The notes under the pieces: generated by a model
What the model saw: only the letters and a program-made list of their open reading frames with translations
Database searches by the model: none
Told to the model about the DNA's origin: nothing
From: Candidatus Tayloriibacteriota bacterium
GTDB lineage: Bacteria > Patescibacteriota > Minisyncoccia > Phycocordibacterales > CAIRYW01
Reading direction: 5' to 3'
NCBI GenBank assembly: GCA_028286725.1
Contig: JAQBQZ010000004.1
Span: 1 to 50,056, forward strand
Length of the DNA: 50,056 nt
Shown here: in pieces, positions 1 through 7,365 of the stretch
Layout: every line of letters begins with the position of its first letter
Position numbering within the stretch: the stretch's first letter is position 1
Translations under genes and position numbers: made by a program

Positions 1-36
1 ATCGTCGCACCCTAGGGTGCGACGATTTTTGTTTTA
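1..36 (+). terminator. Intrinsic terminator, plus strand
   Basis: Positions 1-26 form a perfect palindrome (ATCGTCGCACCCT and its complement) followed by a T-rich run at 27-36. It would end a plus-strand gene lying before the window, and could also serve the convergent rpmA gene on the minus strand. Confidence 0.75.
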
Positions 37-38
37 GG

Positions 39-311
39 TTATTTTACGTTTACTATCTTTCTTACTGTCTTTGTTCCGTCAAAGTTTACCTTTCTCTTTG
101 TTCCGAATTCTACAGTTCCTGGCTTGAGTGCGAATAGTGTGTGGTCCTTTCCAACTCCAACATTCTTTCCTGCCATAACTGCTGTGCCTCTTTGTCGAAC
201 GATGATATCACCGATCTTTGCTTTCTCTCCATCCGACAGCTTCACTCCGAGGAACTTTGGATTTGAATCTGTCAGGTTTTTGGCGGTACCGCCGGCCTTT
301 TTGGTTGCCAT
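39..311 (-). CDS. rpmA: 50S ribosomal protein bL27
   Basis: Bacterial ribosomal protein L27 (90 aa, normal length), a component of the large subunit near the peptidyl-transferase centre. The N-terminus reads MATKKAGGT, matching the family's MAHKKAGGS but with Thr in place of His, so no cleaved N-terminal extension is present. The diagnostic [27 protein letters not shown] region spans about residues 36-62 (IVRQRGT, HTLFAL visible). ATG start at 311; no convincing Shine-Dalgarno sequence. rplU, its usual partner, is not in the window; it may lie elsewhere or before position 1. Confidence 0.96.
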   Translation of the reverse strand: MATKKAGGTAKNLTDSNPKFLGVKLSDGEKAKIGDIIVRQRGTAVMAGKNVGVGKDHTLFALKPGTVEFGTKRKVNFDGTKTVRKIVNVK

Positions 312-400
312 ATGATTTAAATATAATTATCTTAAAATTGCTTTCTCGTTTATAATAGATACACCATAAAAGTAACCTTATAGATATCTAACTTAACTTA

Positions 401-811
401 ATGAGTATAATAACCCGTTTTTTATACAAAATCAAGCTAAATATACTGGCTCATCTTGAGGAGGTGGGAGTATGCCTTATTATTCTTTTTGTGGGGATTT
501 CCTCATATGAGCTCGGTAAATACTCAGTTTTAGAGCAAAGTCCACAAGATGGAGTAACTTTTGAAAATGGTGGGCTGCCTGAACCGGTTTCTAAAGTGGC
601 TACTTCAACGCCTGTAAATACGGCAAAAGTAGGGGACAAAGATAACGGAAGCGCTACTCAGGTGGTAGCCTCAAAGACCGGCAAAAGGTATTATCTTCCA
701 TGGTGTGGTGCAGCACAGAGGATTTCTGACAAGAACAAGGTCTACTTCGCAAGTGCTCTTGATGCGGAAAAGGCTGGATTAACTAAAGCGAGTAACTGTA
801 AAGGGTTATGA
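401..811 (+). CDS. Membrane-anchored protein with C-terminal sunset/Ada-like Cys domain
   Basis: 136 aa. A hydrophobic segment at about residues 22-38 anchors the protein, followed by a Ser/Thr/Pro-rich linker of about 50 residues. The last 48 residues contain KRYYLPWCGA, DKNKVYF and ASNCKGL, the pattern of the small Cys-containing domain called sunset or Ada-metal-binding-like that is very common at the C-termini of CPR envelope proteins. The topology suggests an extracytoplasmic Cys pair that might bind a metal or form a disulfide. A plus-strand TATAAT at 351-356 is a plausible -10. The molecular role is unknown; family call from motif recall. Confidence 0.7.
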   Translation: MSIITRFLYKIKLNILAHLEEVGVCLIILFVGISSYELGKYSVLEQSPQDGVTFENGGLPEPVSKVATSTPVNTAKVGDKDNGSATQVVASKTGKRYYLPWCGAAQRISDKNKVYFASALDAEKAGLTKASNCKGL

Positions 812-817
812 TATTAT
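809..817 (+). promoter_or_regulatory. Extended -10 element for the 824 gene
   Basis: TGaTATTAT; the last base of the hexamer is 817, so the expected transcription start (+7) is 824, the A of the ATG. It overlaps the stop codon of the upstream gene and predicts a leaderless mRNA. Confidence 0.6.
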
Positions 818-823
818 TGTAAT

Positions 824-1276
824 ATGAAAAAGATATTTTATTTTCTCGGAATCTTAGTATTCCTGTTTGTTATTTACTCATTCTTTTATTTACCAAAGGA
901 TACTTATAGAATTTCAAGTAATGATTTTGATTTTACAATAAATAGAAAAACCATTAGCCAATCTGAAGGTGGTAGAAATGGAGAAGGTATAATAATAGTA
1001 AGTGCTAATCGCAAAAGTAGTAGGAATGCGAGAATAGATGTTATATGTTCTGATAATAATTACTTAGCATTTGCAGATATATGTAATAAATCATTTCCTA
1101 TTACTAGCAATGTAACAAAAATCGACTATATAATTACTGATGATTCAGTCATATCAAGAAATCTAAAATTTAATATTTTAATCGGGGATTTTAGCAACCC
1201 TGCAAATGCTATTGCTGATTATATATTGGAACAAGAAATTATAATCCCTGGCAAAGATCGTTTTCAGTCTATTTAA
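824..1276 (+). CDS. Hypothetical membrane-anchored protein
   Basis: 150 aa, not recognised. Residues 1-22 (MKKIFYFLGILVFLFVIYSF) form a signal anchor or signal peptide; the remainder is hydrophilic and beta-rich by appearance with two Cys about 14 residues apart (VICSD and ICNKS), which could form a disulfide outside the membrane. Base composition is distinctly more AT-rich than neighbouring genes. It starts 13 nt after the preceding stop with its own extended -10 element positioned for a leaderless message. It may act with the preceding membrane protein, but nothing in the sequence proves this. Confidence 0.6.
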   Translation: MKKIFYFLGILVFLFVIYSFFYLPKDTYRISSNDFDFTINRKTISQSEGGRNGEGIIIVSANRKSSRNARIDVICSDNNYLAFADICNKSFPITSNVTKIDYIITDDSVISRNLKFNILIGDFSNPANAIADYILEQEIIIPGKDRFQSI

Positions 1277-1294
1277 TATTTAAAATATTTATTT

Positions 1295-1708
1295 ATGAAT
1301 ATATACTTTGCGGGTTCAATTAGAGGTGGAAGAAACGATCAGGAGCTTTATGCCTCAATCATTTCTGAATTGCAGAAATATGGAACTGTCTTAACTGAAC
1401 ATATCGGACACAAGAGTCTCGGTATTGATGGAGAAATGAAATACACAGATAAAGAAATTTATGAAAAAGATGTAAAGCTCATCGCAGAAGCGGATCTTGT
1501 TGTGGCCGAAGTCACCAATGTTAGTCTTGGTGTCGGGTATGAACTCGGACATTCTGAATCTCTCAAAAAACCTGTTGTATGTTTGTTTAGAGAAATTGAT
1601 GGTAAAAAGCTATCCGCAATGATAAATGGTAATTCCTACTTTAAAGTTTTGGTCTACACAGATCTCGAAGATGCTTCAAATAAACTAAAAGAATTTTTCA
1701 ATAAATAA
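1295..1708 (+). CDS. 2'-deoxynucleoside 5'-phosphate N-hydrolase-like protein (DNPH1/Rcl family)
   Basis: 137 aa, the family's usual size. It carries the family signatures: N-terminal MNIYFAGSIRGGR nucleotide-binding motif, central ADLVVAEVTNVSLGVGYELG with the Asp/Glu expected for catalysis, and SAMINGN near the C-terminus that completes the partner active site in the homodimer. Members cleave the N-glycosidic bond of deoxynucleoside monophosphates and are used to remove damaged or modified nucleotides; related enzymes are nucleoside deoxyribosyltransferases. Cytosolic. The gene ends in a strong hairpin. Function by family is confident; exact substrate is not. Confidence 0.85.
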   Translation: MNIYFAGSIRGGRNDQELYASIISELQKYGTVLTEHIGHKSLGIDGEMKYTDKEIYEKDVKLIAEADLVVAEVTNVSLGVGYELGHSESLKKPVVCLFREIDGKKLSAMINGNSYFKVLVYTDLEDASNKLKEFFNK

Positions 1709-1737
1709 ACCACGCTCGGACATCGAGCGTGGTTTAT
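1705..1737 (+). terminator. 14-bp hairpin downstream of the DNPH1-like gene
   Basis: Arms 1705-1718 and 1724-1737 (ATAAACCACGCTCG and its complement) with a 5-nt loop. The stem begins inside the stop codon. There is no long T run, only the AT at the stem foot, so it may act as an RNA-stability hairpin as much as a terminator. Confidence 0.6.
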
Positions 1738-1738
1738 G

Positions 1739-1859
1739 GAGGTGTAAGCAGTATTGTAAGGTAGTGTCGGAGGACACAAGTGCTGAACAGGCTGAGGTCA
1801 ACCCAGAATACCATGAAAAACCACAGTGACAGTCATCCTTACAATACTGCTTACACCTC
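1739..1859. repeat. 121-nt element with perfect 23-bp terminal inverted repeats
   Basis: Left arm 1739-1761 begins GAGGTGTAAGCAG; right arm 1837-1859 is its exact complement. The 75-nt interior holds a further hairpin GTGTC-GGAG-GACAC at 1764-1777. There is no convincing ORF. It sits between the preceding terminator hairpin and the promoter of the exonuclease gene. It could be a structured RNA or a MITE-like remnant; no target-site duplication was recognised. Confidence 0.7.
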
Positions 1860-1892
1860 AAAGAATTGCTACCTATAATTATATCTCTGCGA

Positions 1893-1898
1893 TATAAT
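1893..1898 (+). promoter_or_regulatory. -10 element deciding the exonuclease start
   Basis: TATAAT with its last base at 1898 predicts +1 at 1905, the A of ATG. This rules out the upstream in-frame TTG at 1866 and supports a leaderless start. Confidence 0.6.
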
Positions 1899-1904
1899 AG
1901 GTCA

Positions 1905-2495
1905 ATGATTGTAGTTGATGTAGAAACCTCAGGAACTGACCCAAGATACCATTCTTTGGTATCGATCGGGGCTATTGATTTTGATAATCCTTCAGATGTC
2001 TTTTTTAAAGAATGCAGAGTTTTTGACGGTGCAAAGATAGAAGATTCGGCACTTGCTATAAATGGTATGACGCGAGAGCAAGTTGCTAATCCTGCGAAAC
2101 CAACTGATGGTGAGATCGTGGCTGATTTTATTCTATGGATGAAGAACAAAAAAGATCACACGGTCGGAGGTCAGAATCCTTCGTTTGATGTCTCATTTAT
2201 CCTCGCGGGAGCAGAGCGAAACGGACTCAATATCTCACTTGCTCACCGTGTCATTGATCTGCATTCGATCACTTATTTTCATATGTCAAAACGAGGAATT
2301 GTTCCACCTCTCAAAAACAACAGAACCGATCTCAATTCAGATGTGATTATGAAGTATGTAGGCATTGAACCAGAACCAAAACCTCACATAGCAATAAATG
2401 GTGCCAAGTGGGAAGCAGAAGCGTTCTCGAGACTTTTTAATGATAAAGCCCTGTTTCCTGAATTTAATCAATATTCAATACCGTGGAAAAATTAA
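1905..2495 (+). CDS. DEDD-family 3'-5' exonuclease
   Basis: 196 aa. Exo I motif IVVDVETSGTD at the N-terminus supplies the first Asp-x-Glu; an Exo II-like GGQNPSFDVSFI supplies the second Asp; an Exo III-like HIAINGAKWEAEAF keeps the His, but the position where the family has Asp (H-x4-D) is Gly. The fold resembles RNase T, DNA polymerase III epsilon and oligoribonuclease, so a role in RNA or DNA 3'-end trimming is likely if the third acidic residue is supplied by a nearby Glu. The ATG was chosen from the -10 position. The last 13 nt overlap the next gene, indicating translational coupling. Confidence 0.8.
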   Translation: MIVVDVETSGTDPRYHSLVSIGAIDFDNPSDVFFKECRVFDGAKIEDSALAINGMTREQVANPAKPTDGEIVADFILWMKNKKDHTVGGQNPSFDVSFILAGAERNGLNISLAHRVIDLHSITYFHMSKRGIVPPLKNNRTDLNSDVIMKYVGIEPEPKPHIAINGAKWEAEAFSRLFNDKALFPEFNQYSIPWKN

Positions 2496-3286
2496 TTGAA
2501 GAACAAAAGGTATTAGACACAGAAACTGGAACTGGTCTTGAGGAGATTCCAGAAGAAATATGGATGCAAGAGGAGAAAGATCAAATTGCAAAAGAACCTT
2601 ACTATAGGGTAACAAAGCGTTTTGATTTGCTTGATTCAGGACAAGATGAAAAATTGGCTGCACAAATAGTAGAATCAAGAGGTGTACTCAGAATCTTTGT
2701 TCACCCTTTTCATAGATCAGATGCACAGGCAAAATATGGAGACAAAGAAGCTCCTTTTGATTACACTGAGTATATGCCATCGAAAATTCTTTATAGCACA
2801 ATGAATTCTCCTGATATGATTCCAGCCCTTATCCTTGAAGATGAGGCTGAGCTGGAGAAGACGAGACTCAGTCTGGAGATGGGTGAGAGTAGATATCCTA
2901 AAAGAACAAAGGATCGGTTGTATATTTTGCCTACTATCAAAAATGCTTCATTTATTAAACTTAGAAATTTTAAAGAGCCGATAAGATATTTTGAAGATAG
3001 AAGAAATCCAAATTTTGATGAATATGGAAGACAGGGCATGTACGCTCTTTTAAAATCATTAGATAAATTAAAAGTTGAAAAAATCTTACTCGCAGGCTCT
3101 GAGCTTGAGGTAGATGAAAACGGCCTCCAACGCTGCGTCGGGACTTTTATTAATGATTTTAAAGCAATCGATTCGTATATGAAAAATAGTAAGGGTTATA
3201 AACCTATTTCACTTCAAGTTTCTGTTGGAACAAGTTCTGACGGTCGAAATGAGTTGAGAAGCGCTGGTTATTTGGATTTATTATAA
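2483..3286 (+). CDS. Hypothetical protein coupled to the exonuclease
   Basis: 267 aa, not recognised. It starts at a GTG inside the last codons of the exonuclease gene (13-nt overlap), so the two are co-translated and possibly act together. No signal peptide or membrane segment; an acidic N-terminal tail of about 40 residues precedes a mixed alpha/beta body. The stretch VEKILLAGSELEVD near residue 200 looks like a beta strand followed by a loop of a Rossmann-like fold, and there is a single Cys in the following GLQRCVGTF. The protein is likely cytosolic. No catalytic motif could be assigned. Confidence 0.7.
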   Translation: MEKLIEEQKVLDTETGTGLEEIPEEIWMQEEKDQIAKEPYYRVTKRFDLLDSGQDEKLAAQIVESRGVLRIFVHPFHRSDAQAKYGDKEAPFDYTEYMPSKILYSTMNSPDMIPALILEDEAELEKTRLSLEMGESRYPKRTKDRLYILPTIKNASFIKLRNFKEPIRYFEDRRNPNFDEYGRQGMYALLKSLDKLKVEKILLAGSELEVDENGLQRCVGTFINDFKAIDSYMKNSKGYKPISLQVSVGTSSDGRNELRSAGYLDLL

Positions 3287-3300
3287 AAAACTATTTAGAT

Positions 3301-3858
3301 ATGGAAAACCGAGAAATCGAAGTGAGATTTTTGGAGATAGATAAAGAAGCGCTCATAAACAAAGCTCTATCTCTGGGAGCAAAAGACCTGGGCGAGGTAA
3401 TGCTCGAGGAGATTATTTTTTATAATACAAAAGAGGATTGGCGAACAGAACACAAACTGGTAAAAATTAGAAATAATAGAGATAAGATCACCGTCACATA
3501 TAAGCATTTTCAATCAGAGACTATTGATGGTACAGAAGAGATCGAGTTTGAAATAAATAACAAGAATAGTGCAAAACTCTTTTTAGAGAGGTTGGGGCTC
3601 ACTGCATACAGAGAACAGCAGAAACTTAGGCACACTTTAGAGCTCGATGGAGTGACTCTCGATATTGATACATGGCCTCGAATACCGACATATATTGAGC
3701 TTGAAAGTAATAATGAGCAGTCAATACGTGATGTTGCTCTCAAATTAGGTTTGGATTGGAAAGACGTGTTGTTCGAGAAGCCTGGTAAAGTTATCGAAGA
3801 AAGATATAATATACCTGTAACAACAATGCGCTATTTTACTTTCGACAGATTTGAATAA
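3301..3858 (+). CDS. CYTH-domain protein (class IV adenylate cyclase / ThTPase-like)
   Basis: 185 aa. The N-terminal ENREIEVRF corresponds to the ExExK signature of CYTH triphosphate-tunnel enzymes but ends in Arg instead of Lys. Alternating charged beta strands follow (KLVKIRNNRDKITVTYKHF, GTEEIEFEI, LELDGVTLDIDTWPRIPTYIELE appear in order), as expected for the eight-stranded tunnel with inward-facing acidic and basic residues. Family members hydrolyse or cyclise triphosphates (ATP, thiamine triphosphate, inorganic triphosphate); which one is unclear here. It follows the previous gene by 14 nt and is probably co-transcribed. Confidence 0.85.
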   Translation: MENREIEVRFLEIDKEALINKALSLGAKDLGEVMLEEIIFYNTKEDWRTEHKLVKIRNNRDKITVTYKHFQSETIDGTEEIEFEINNKNSAKLFLERLGLTAYREQQKLRHTLELDGVTLDIDTWPRIPTYIELESNNEQSIRDVALKLGLDWKDVLFEKPGKVIEERYNIPVTTMRYFTFDRFE

Positions 3859-3875
3859 ATCTGCAACTTTAATAC

Positions 3876-5135
3876 ATGCTCAAAAAAATAAAAAATATCT
3901 GGCAGATGCTAGGACCTGGGGTAACAACAGGAGCCGCTGATGACGATCCGTCTGGTATTGCAACCTACTCGCAGACAGGGGCTCAGTTCGGCTTTAAGTT
4001 CTTGTGGCTTGCGCCATACTCGCTTGTGCTTATGGGAGTTGTACAAGAGATGTGCGCTCGAATCGCACTTGTGACAGGACGTGGACTTGCAGAAAACATT
4101 CGCATTCATTTCTCAAAAAAGTGGCTCTACTTTTGTGGGACTTTTGTGATCTTGGCAAACACACTAAATATTGGTGCAGATCTTGGAGCGATGGCAGATG
4201 TGATTCAGATGTTCTGGACCTCTGTTCCATTTTGGATCCCGCTTGTCCTCATTGCAGCCATTACTCTTTTGCTCGAGGTATTCGTCTCATATGATGAATA
4301 TGCAAAATATCTCAAATGGCTCGCAATGACACTTCTTGCGTATATATTTACAGGAATCATTCTTCATTTTGATCTAAAGACCATTCTTCATGATACATTC
4401 GTCCCATCATTTGGATTTACTCAAGGCGATATTCTGATTGTGGCTGCGATCTTGGGTACGACTATTTCTCCATATCTATTCTTCTGGCAGACTTCTCAAG
4501 AAATCGAGGATGAGATCAACAAAGGCAAGGTGAGTGTTGAGCTTCGAGTAGCAGAAGGTCCAAAAGCGATCAAGCAGATGCAATACGATGTCTGGGGAGG
4601 AATGTTTCTCTCAAACATTGTGATGTTCTTTATCATCGCTGTGTGCGCTTCAACGCTCTACAAATCTGGAATCCATGATATTACGAGCGCTCGGCAGGCA
4701 GCTGAAGCTCTTCGGCCTCTTGCAGGTGATCTATCGTACTTTTTGTTTACATTAGGTATTTTGGGTACTGGTTTTCTTGCGATCCCTGTCTTGGCCGCAT
4801 CATCGGCGTATATCTTCTCTGAGACTTTTGATTACAAAGAAGGGCTTTATCGAAAGGCGAAGGACGCAAAAGCCTTTTATCTCGTCATCGTACTCTCAGT
4901 ACTCTTTGGACTTCTCTTTAATTTCTTTGGAATTAATCCAATTAAGGCTCTTGTGTATACATCTGTGGCGAATGCACTCGTAGCACCTATCGGATTGGTC
5001 TTTATACTCCTACTTGCGGGCAATAAGCGCATAATGGGGGAGCATCGGAATGGCAAACTGGGAGGTTTTATCGGGTGGCTCACCACAATTCTCATGATCG
5101 TCGTAGCGGCCGTCACATTGTGGCAAATATTTTAA
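3876..5135 (+). CDS. NRAMP-family divalent metal transporter, variant substrate site
   Basis: 419 aa with about 11 hydrophobic segments. The N-terminal GPGVTTGAADDDPSG motif (about residues 13-27) corresponds to the unwound first helix of NRAMP proteins, whose classical form is DPGN; here Asp24-Pro25 are followed by Ser-Gly. The helix-6 motif, classically A-x-x-M-P-H, reads T-T-I-S-P-Y (about 195-200), so the soft methionine ligand is absent. This points away from a classical Mn/Fe importer and perhaps toward Mg or another hard cation, as in the NRAMP-related magnesium transporters; that is inference. It follows the CYTH gene by 17 nt. Confidence 0.87.
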   Translation: MLKKIKNIWQMLGPGVTTGAADDDPSGIATYSQTGAQFGFKFLWLAPYSLVLMGVVQEMCARIALVTGRGLAENIRIHFSKKWLYFCGTFVILANTLNIGADLGAMADVIQMFWTSVPFWIPLVLIAAITLLLEVFVSYDEYAKYLKWLAMTLLAYIFTGIILHFDLKTILHDTFVPSFGFTQGDILIVAAILGTTISPYLFFWQTSQEIEDEINKGKVSVELRVAEGPKAIKQMQYDVWGGMFLSNIVMFFIIAVCASTLYKSGIHDITSARQAAEALRPLAGDLSYFLFTLGILGTGFLAIPVLAASSAYIFSETFDYKEGLYRKAKDAKAFYLVIVLSVLFGLLFNFFGINPIKALVYTSVANALVAPIGLVFILLLAGNKRIMGEHRNGKLGGFIGWLTTILMIVVAAVTLWQIF

Positions 5136-5231
5136 AATAATAGTGACATTCTGTCAAACCTGTTGTCCCAAAATAGCCCTATTTAGCAACATATTTTCTT
5201 GTTTGACATACCTAAAAAATGTTGTGAAGCA

Positions 5232-5260
5232 TTGACTTTAGGGTCAGAGTGTGCTAGTAT
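5232..5260 (+). promoter_or_regulatory. Sigma70-type promoter for the lysozyme-like gene
   Basis: TTGACT (5232-5237), 17-nt spacer, TAGTAT (5255-5260) preceded by TGc, an extended -10. Predicted start near 5267 gives a leader of about 118 nt, unusually long for this window. Confidence 0.75.
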
Positions 5261-5270
5261 ATTAGACATA

Positions 5271-5298
5271 AACCAATAGTCCATTGGTTTTTTGTTTT
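5271..5298 (+). promoter_or_regulatory. Promoter-proximal hairpin with T run (attenuator-like)
   Basis: AACCAAT-agtcc-ATTGGTT (5271-5289) followed by a T-rich run, beginning only about 4 nt after the predicted transcription start at 5267. It has the form of an intrinsic terminator placed at the very 5' end of the message, so it may attenuate transcription or protect the 5' end. Confidence 0.5.
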
Positions 5299-5384
5299 TA
5301 TACCGACGGCCCTTAAGGTCTGAATTCCAGAATTAAAATTAACACAATTCGCTTATCGTTAGTCTATTAGCTGGTGTTGGGCTT

Positions 5385-5822
5385 ATGGCATCTGCAATCA
5401 TGATGCCAAACCTCAATACTATCGATGCAACTGCATCAACTACAAATCTATACGGAGTCGCGACGACAACAGAAGTTGTAGTAGCAGAAGCCCCGAAGAC
5501 AGTAGGAGAACAGGTACAAGAGTATTTTAAAGATAGTCCGATCATGATCAAGGTTGCGTGGTGTGAATCGCGAAACCGACAGTTCGAGAAAGATGGAGTT
5601 ACTCCATTTACCGGACGGATCAACCAAAGTGATGTAGGGGTAATGCAGATTAACAAGTATTATCACCTTGATACAGCCAAGAAGATGGGTCTCGATCTCA
5701 ATACAATAGACGGTAACATGGCTTATGCCAAATACCTCTATGGGAAAGAAGGCACAACTCCATGGAATTCATCATCACCTTGTTGGGCAAAAGGAGGAAA
5801 TCCTGTTGTCGCAGCAAACTAA
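5385..5822 (+). CDS. Secreted lysozyme-like / transglycosylase-like protein
   Basis: 145 aa from the first ATG. A lysozyme-fold core shows a catalytic-type Glu in IKVAWCESRNRQF (about E61), the GVMQIN motif (85-90) typical of SLT/goose-type lysozymes, and TPWNSSSPCW at the end; the two Cys may form a disulfide. It probably cleaves peptidoglycan glycan strands in the envelope. Oddity: the reading frame is open upstream to 5343 and encodes a hydrophobic run (SLIVSLLAGVGL) that would complete a signal peptide, yet no ATG, GTG or TTG occurs there. A non-canonical start such as the ATC at 5355 is possible. Confidence 0.75.
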   Translation: MASAIMMPNLNTIDATASTTNLYGVATTTEVVVAEAPKTVGEQVQEYFKDSPIMIKVAWCESRNRQFEKDGVTPFTGRINQSDVGVMQINKYYHLDTAKKMGLDLNTIDGNMAYAKYLYGKEGTTPWNSSSPCWAKGGNPVVAAN

Positions 5823-5844
5823 AGAGAATCTAACTTATCAAAAG

Positions 5845-5881
5845 ATCGCCACTGGCCCATTAGGGTTTGTGGCGATTTTTT
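5845..5881 (+). terminator. Intrinsic terminator after the lysozyme-like gene
   Basis: ATCGCCAC (5845-5852) pairs with GTGGCGAT (5869-5876), followed by a T run to 5881. Confidence 0.8.
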
Positions 5882-5950
5882 GATGTACTTTTATACCTTT
5901 GACTTTAGCACCCTCTCGGGTATCAACTCACTGTTGTAACTTGTGACTAC

Positions 5951-7039
5951 TTAGAGTAGTTTTCTAAGCGGCCAGACCAATATCTCCAAAAGTCTCCTTA
6001 AATAGCTTCTTTTGCTCCATTCTTCTAATGTTAGTTCTTTTGCATTCTTGAGATCGTTCAAAAAATGCCTTTCGAGTTCAAAGGCGAATTCTTTGTTGAT
6101 AGATACGATATTGCCCTCAAAATTGTATCGAAGCGAAAGGTTGTCGAGGTTGAGACTTCCAATAGTGGACCATTTACCATCGATGATACCGGTTTTTGCA
6201 TGAATAAGCGGTCCCTTAAATCTAAATATATGAATACCTGCCTCTAACATGTCTTTGAAAAAGGTACCAGCTCCGATATTAACGAGTTTGCTATTAGTGT
6301 TCTCTGGAACAAGAAGTCTCACTTCGAGACCCCTTTTGCACGCTTTTTTGAGATTGCGCAAAAGTCGAGAGTCGGGGAGAAGGTAAGGGGTAGTGAGATA
6401 TATGTAATGCTTTGCGCTTTTGATTGCTCGAATCAGTTCTTTATACATATATCTTTTTCCTGGGAGGGGTGCGTTTGTTATGTATTCAAAATTAGGTGTT
6501 TCTGGATCGATTCCTTTCTTTTTTCTTTTGAAATAATATTTGAATAAGTGGTATGACTTGTTCCACATTACCTCGAATGCTTCGGTCATTTGTGATACGA
6601 CAGGACCCACGATCCGAACAGAGCTTTCACGCCAGTCACGCATTGCATCGCCAAGACATATCCCTCCCGTGAATCCTATCTTTTTATCTATAACGAGCAG
6701 TTTTCGATGATCTCGAAAGAACCAGAGAGATTCTTTATTTGGATTCCAAGGGATTACTGAGTTGAAGAATTTGATCTGGATTCCAGTTGCTTCAAGCTCA
6801 TGTACGATGTTTGCTCTATATAATGAAAAGCTGCCGACTTCGTCGCAAAAGATCCGAACCTTAAGACCTGCTCGAGCGCGCTCTTTGAGTGCTTCAAGAA
6901 ATCTAATGCCAATTGAATCGTAGGAGAGTATGAATTGTTCGAGGTCTACAGACTCTGTGGCAGACGCGATTGAGGCGAGCATGGCTTCCCAGGCCTCAAC
7001 AGTGCTTGTATAGAATTGCCAAGTGGTTTGGTCGTTCAT
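5951..7039 (-). CDS. Phospholipase D / cardiolipin synthase-like protein
   Basis: 362 aa with both HKD motifs: DHRKLLVIDKKIGFTGG (His111, Lys113, Asp118) and LIHAKTGIIDGKW (about residue 280), each followed by the expected GG or GSLN Ser/Asn region. The arrangement matches bacterial cardiolipin synthases, which join two phosphatidylglycerol molecules. There are no N-terminal membrane helices of the ClsA type, so it resembles the shorter ClsB/ClsC class; basic clusters (FKRKKK) and the C-terminal RRLLEILVWPLRKLL could mediate membrane contact. AGGA about 6 nt before the ATG is one of few Shine-Dalgarno-like sites here. A phosphatidyltransferase with another substrate is an alternative. Confidence 0.88.
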   Translation of the reverse strand: MNDQTTWQFYTSTVEAWEAMLASIASATESVDLEQFILSYDSIGIRFLEALKERARAGLKVRIFCDEVGSFSLYRANIVHELEATGIQIKFFNSVIPWNPNKESLWFFRDHRKLLVIDKKIGFTGGICLGDAMRDWRESSVRIVGPVVSQMTEAFEVMWNKSYHLFKYYFKRKKKGIDPETPNFEYITNAPLPGKRYMYKELIRAIKSAKHYIYLTTPYLLPDSRLLRNLKKACKRGLEVRLLVPENTNSKLVNIGAGTFFKDMLEAGIHIFRFKGPLIHAKTGIIDGKWSTIGSLNLDNLSLRYNFEGNIVSINKEFAFELERHFLNDLKNAKELTLEEWSKRSYLRRLLEILVWPLRKLL

Positions 7040-7330
7040 TTATCCTGGAAAATTTTGTCTGTTAAAAAGTTGGACATAAACATAGTATATCTCAAATTAC
7101 TTGTCTAGGCACGAGATGTGTGGTCATATCACAGCATATTCTGTTAACCAACTTTTCTTGTTATGCAATTAAGAAGGTATATGTCTACCATTGCATAAAT
7201 ATAGCAAAATTAAACAAATGTTAACCAGGAAGTACGTTTGCCATTGCATAACGACAGACAAAACTTTAGAGGATGAAAAGTATAGCAAATTAAGAATTTG
7301 AGAATAGGGTGTAGTAATTTGTGGAAAAAC
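7040..7330. other. Gene-free AT-rich spacer with short repeated motifs
   Basis: No ORF is supported. Short motifs recur: CCATTGCATAA at 7188-7198 and 7241-7251, with its core inverted as TTATGCAA at 7161-7168; GTTAACCA at 7143-7150 and 7220-7227; and a TAGCAAA/ATTAA motif near 7202 and 7282. The spacing of the two longest direct copies is 53 nt. This could be an operator region upstream of the minus-strand cardiolipin synthase-like gene; function unknown. Confidence 0.45.
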
Positions 7331-7365
7331 AAAAATGCACCGCAGCGTAGATTCGGTGCATTTTT
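7331..7365 (-). terminator. Hairpin terminator overlapping a stop codon
   Basis: AAAAATGCACCG (7331-7342) pairs with CGGTGCATTTTT (7354-7365). It has A/T tails on both sides, so it can work in both directions; it overlaps the stop codon of the minus gene ending at 7364. Confidence 0.8.

Noticed and set aside
1866-1904. TTG start for the exonuclease giving 13 extra residues
   Set aside because: TATAAT at 1893-1898 lies within it and predicts +1 at 1905.
1685-2149. 154-aa minus-strand ORF across the inverted-repeat element and exonuclease gene
   Set aside because: It is a shadow of the exonuclease frame and the palindrome; no coding signals or start context.
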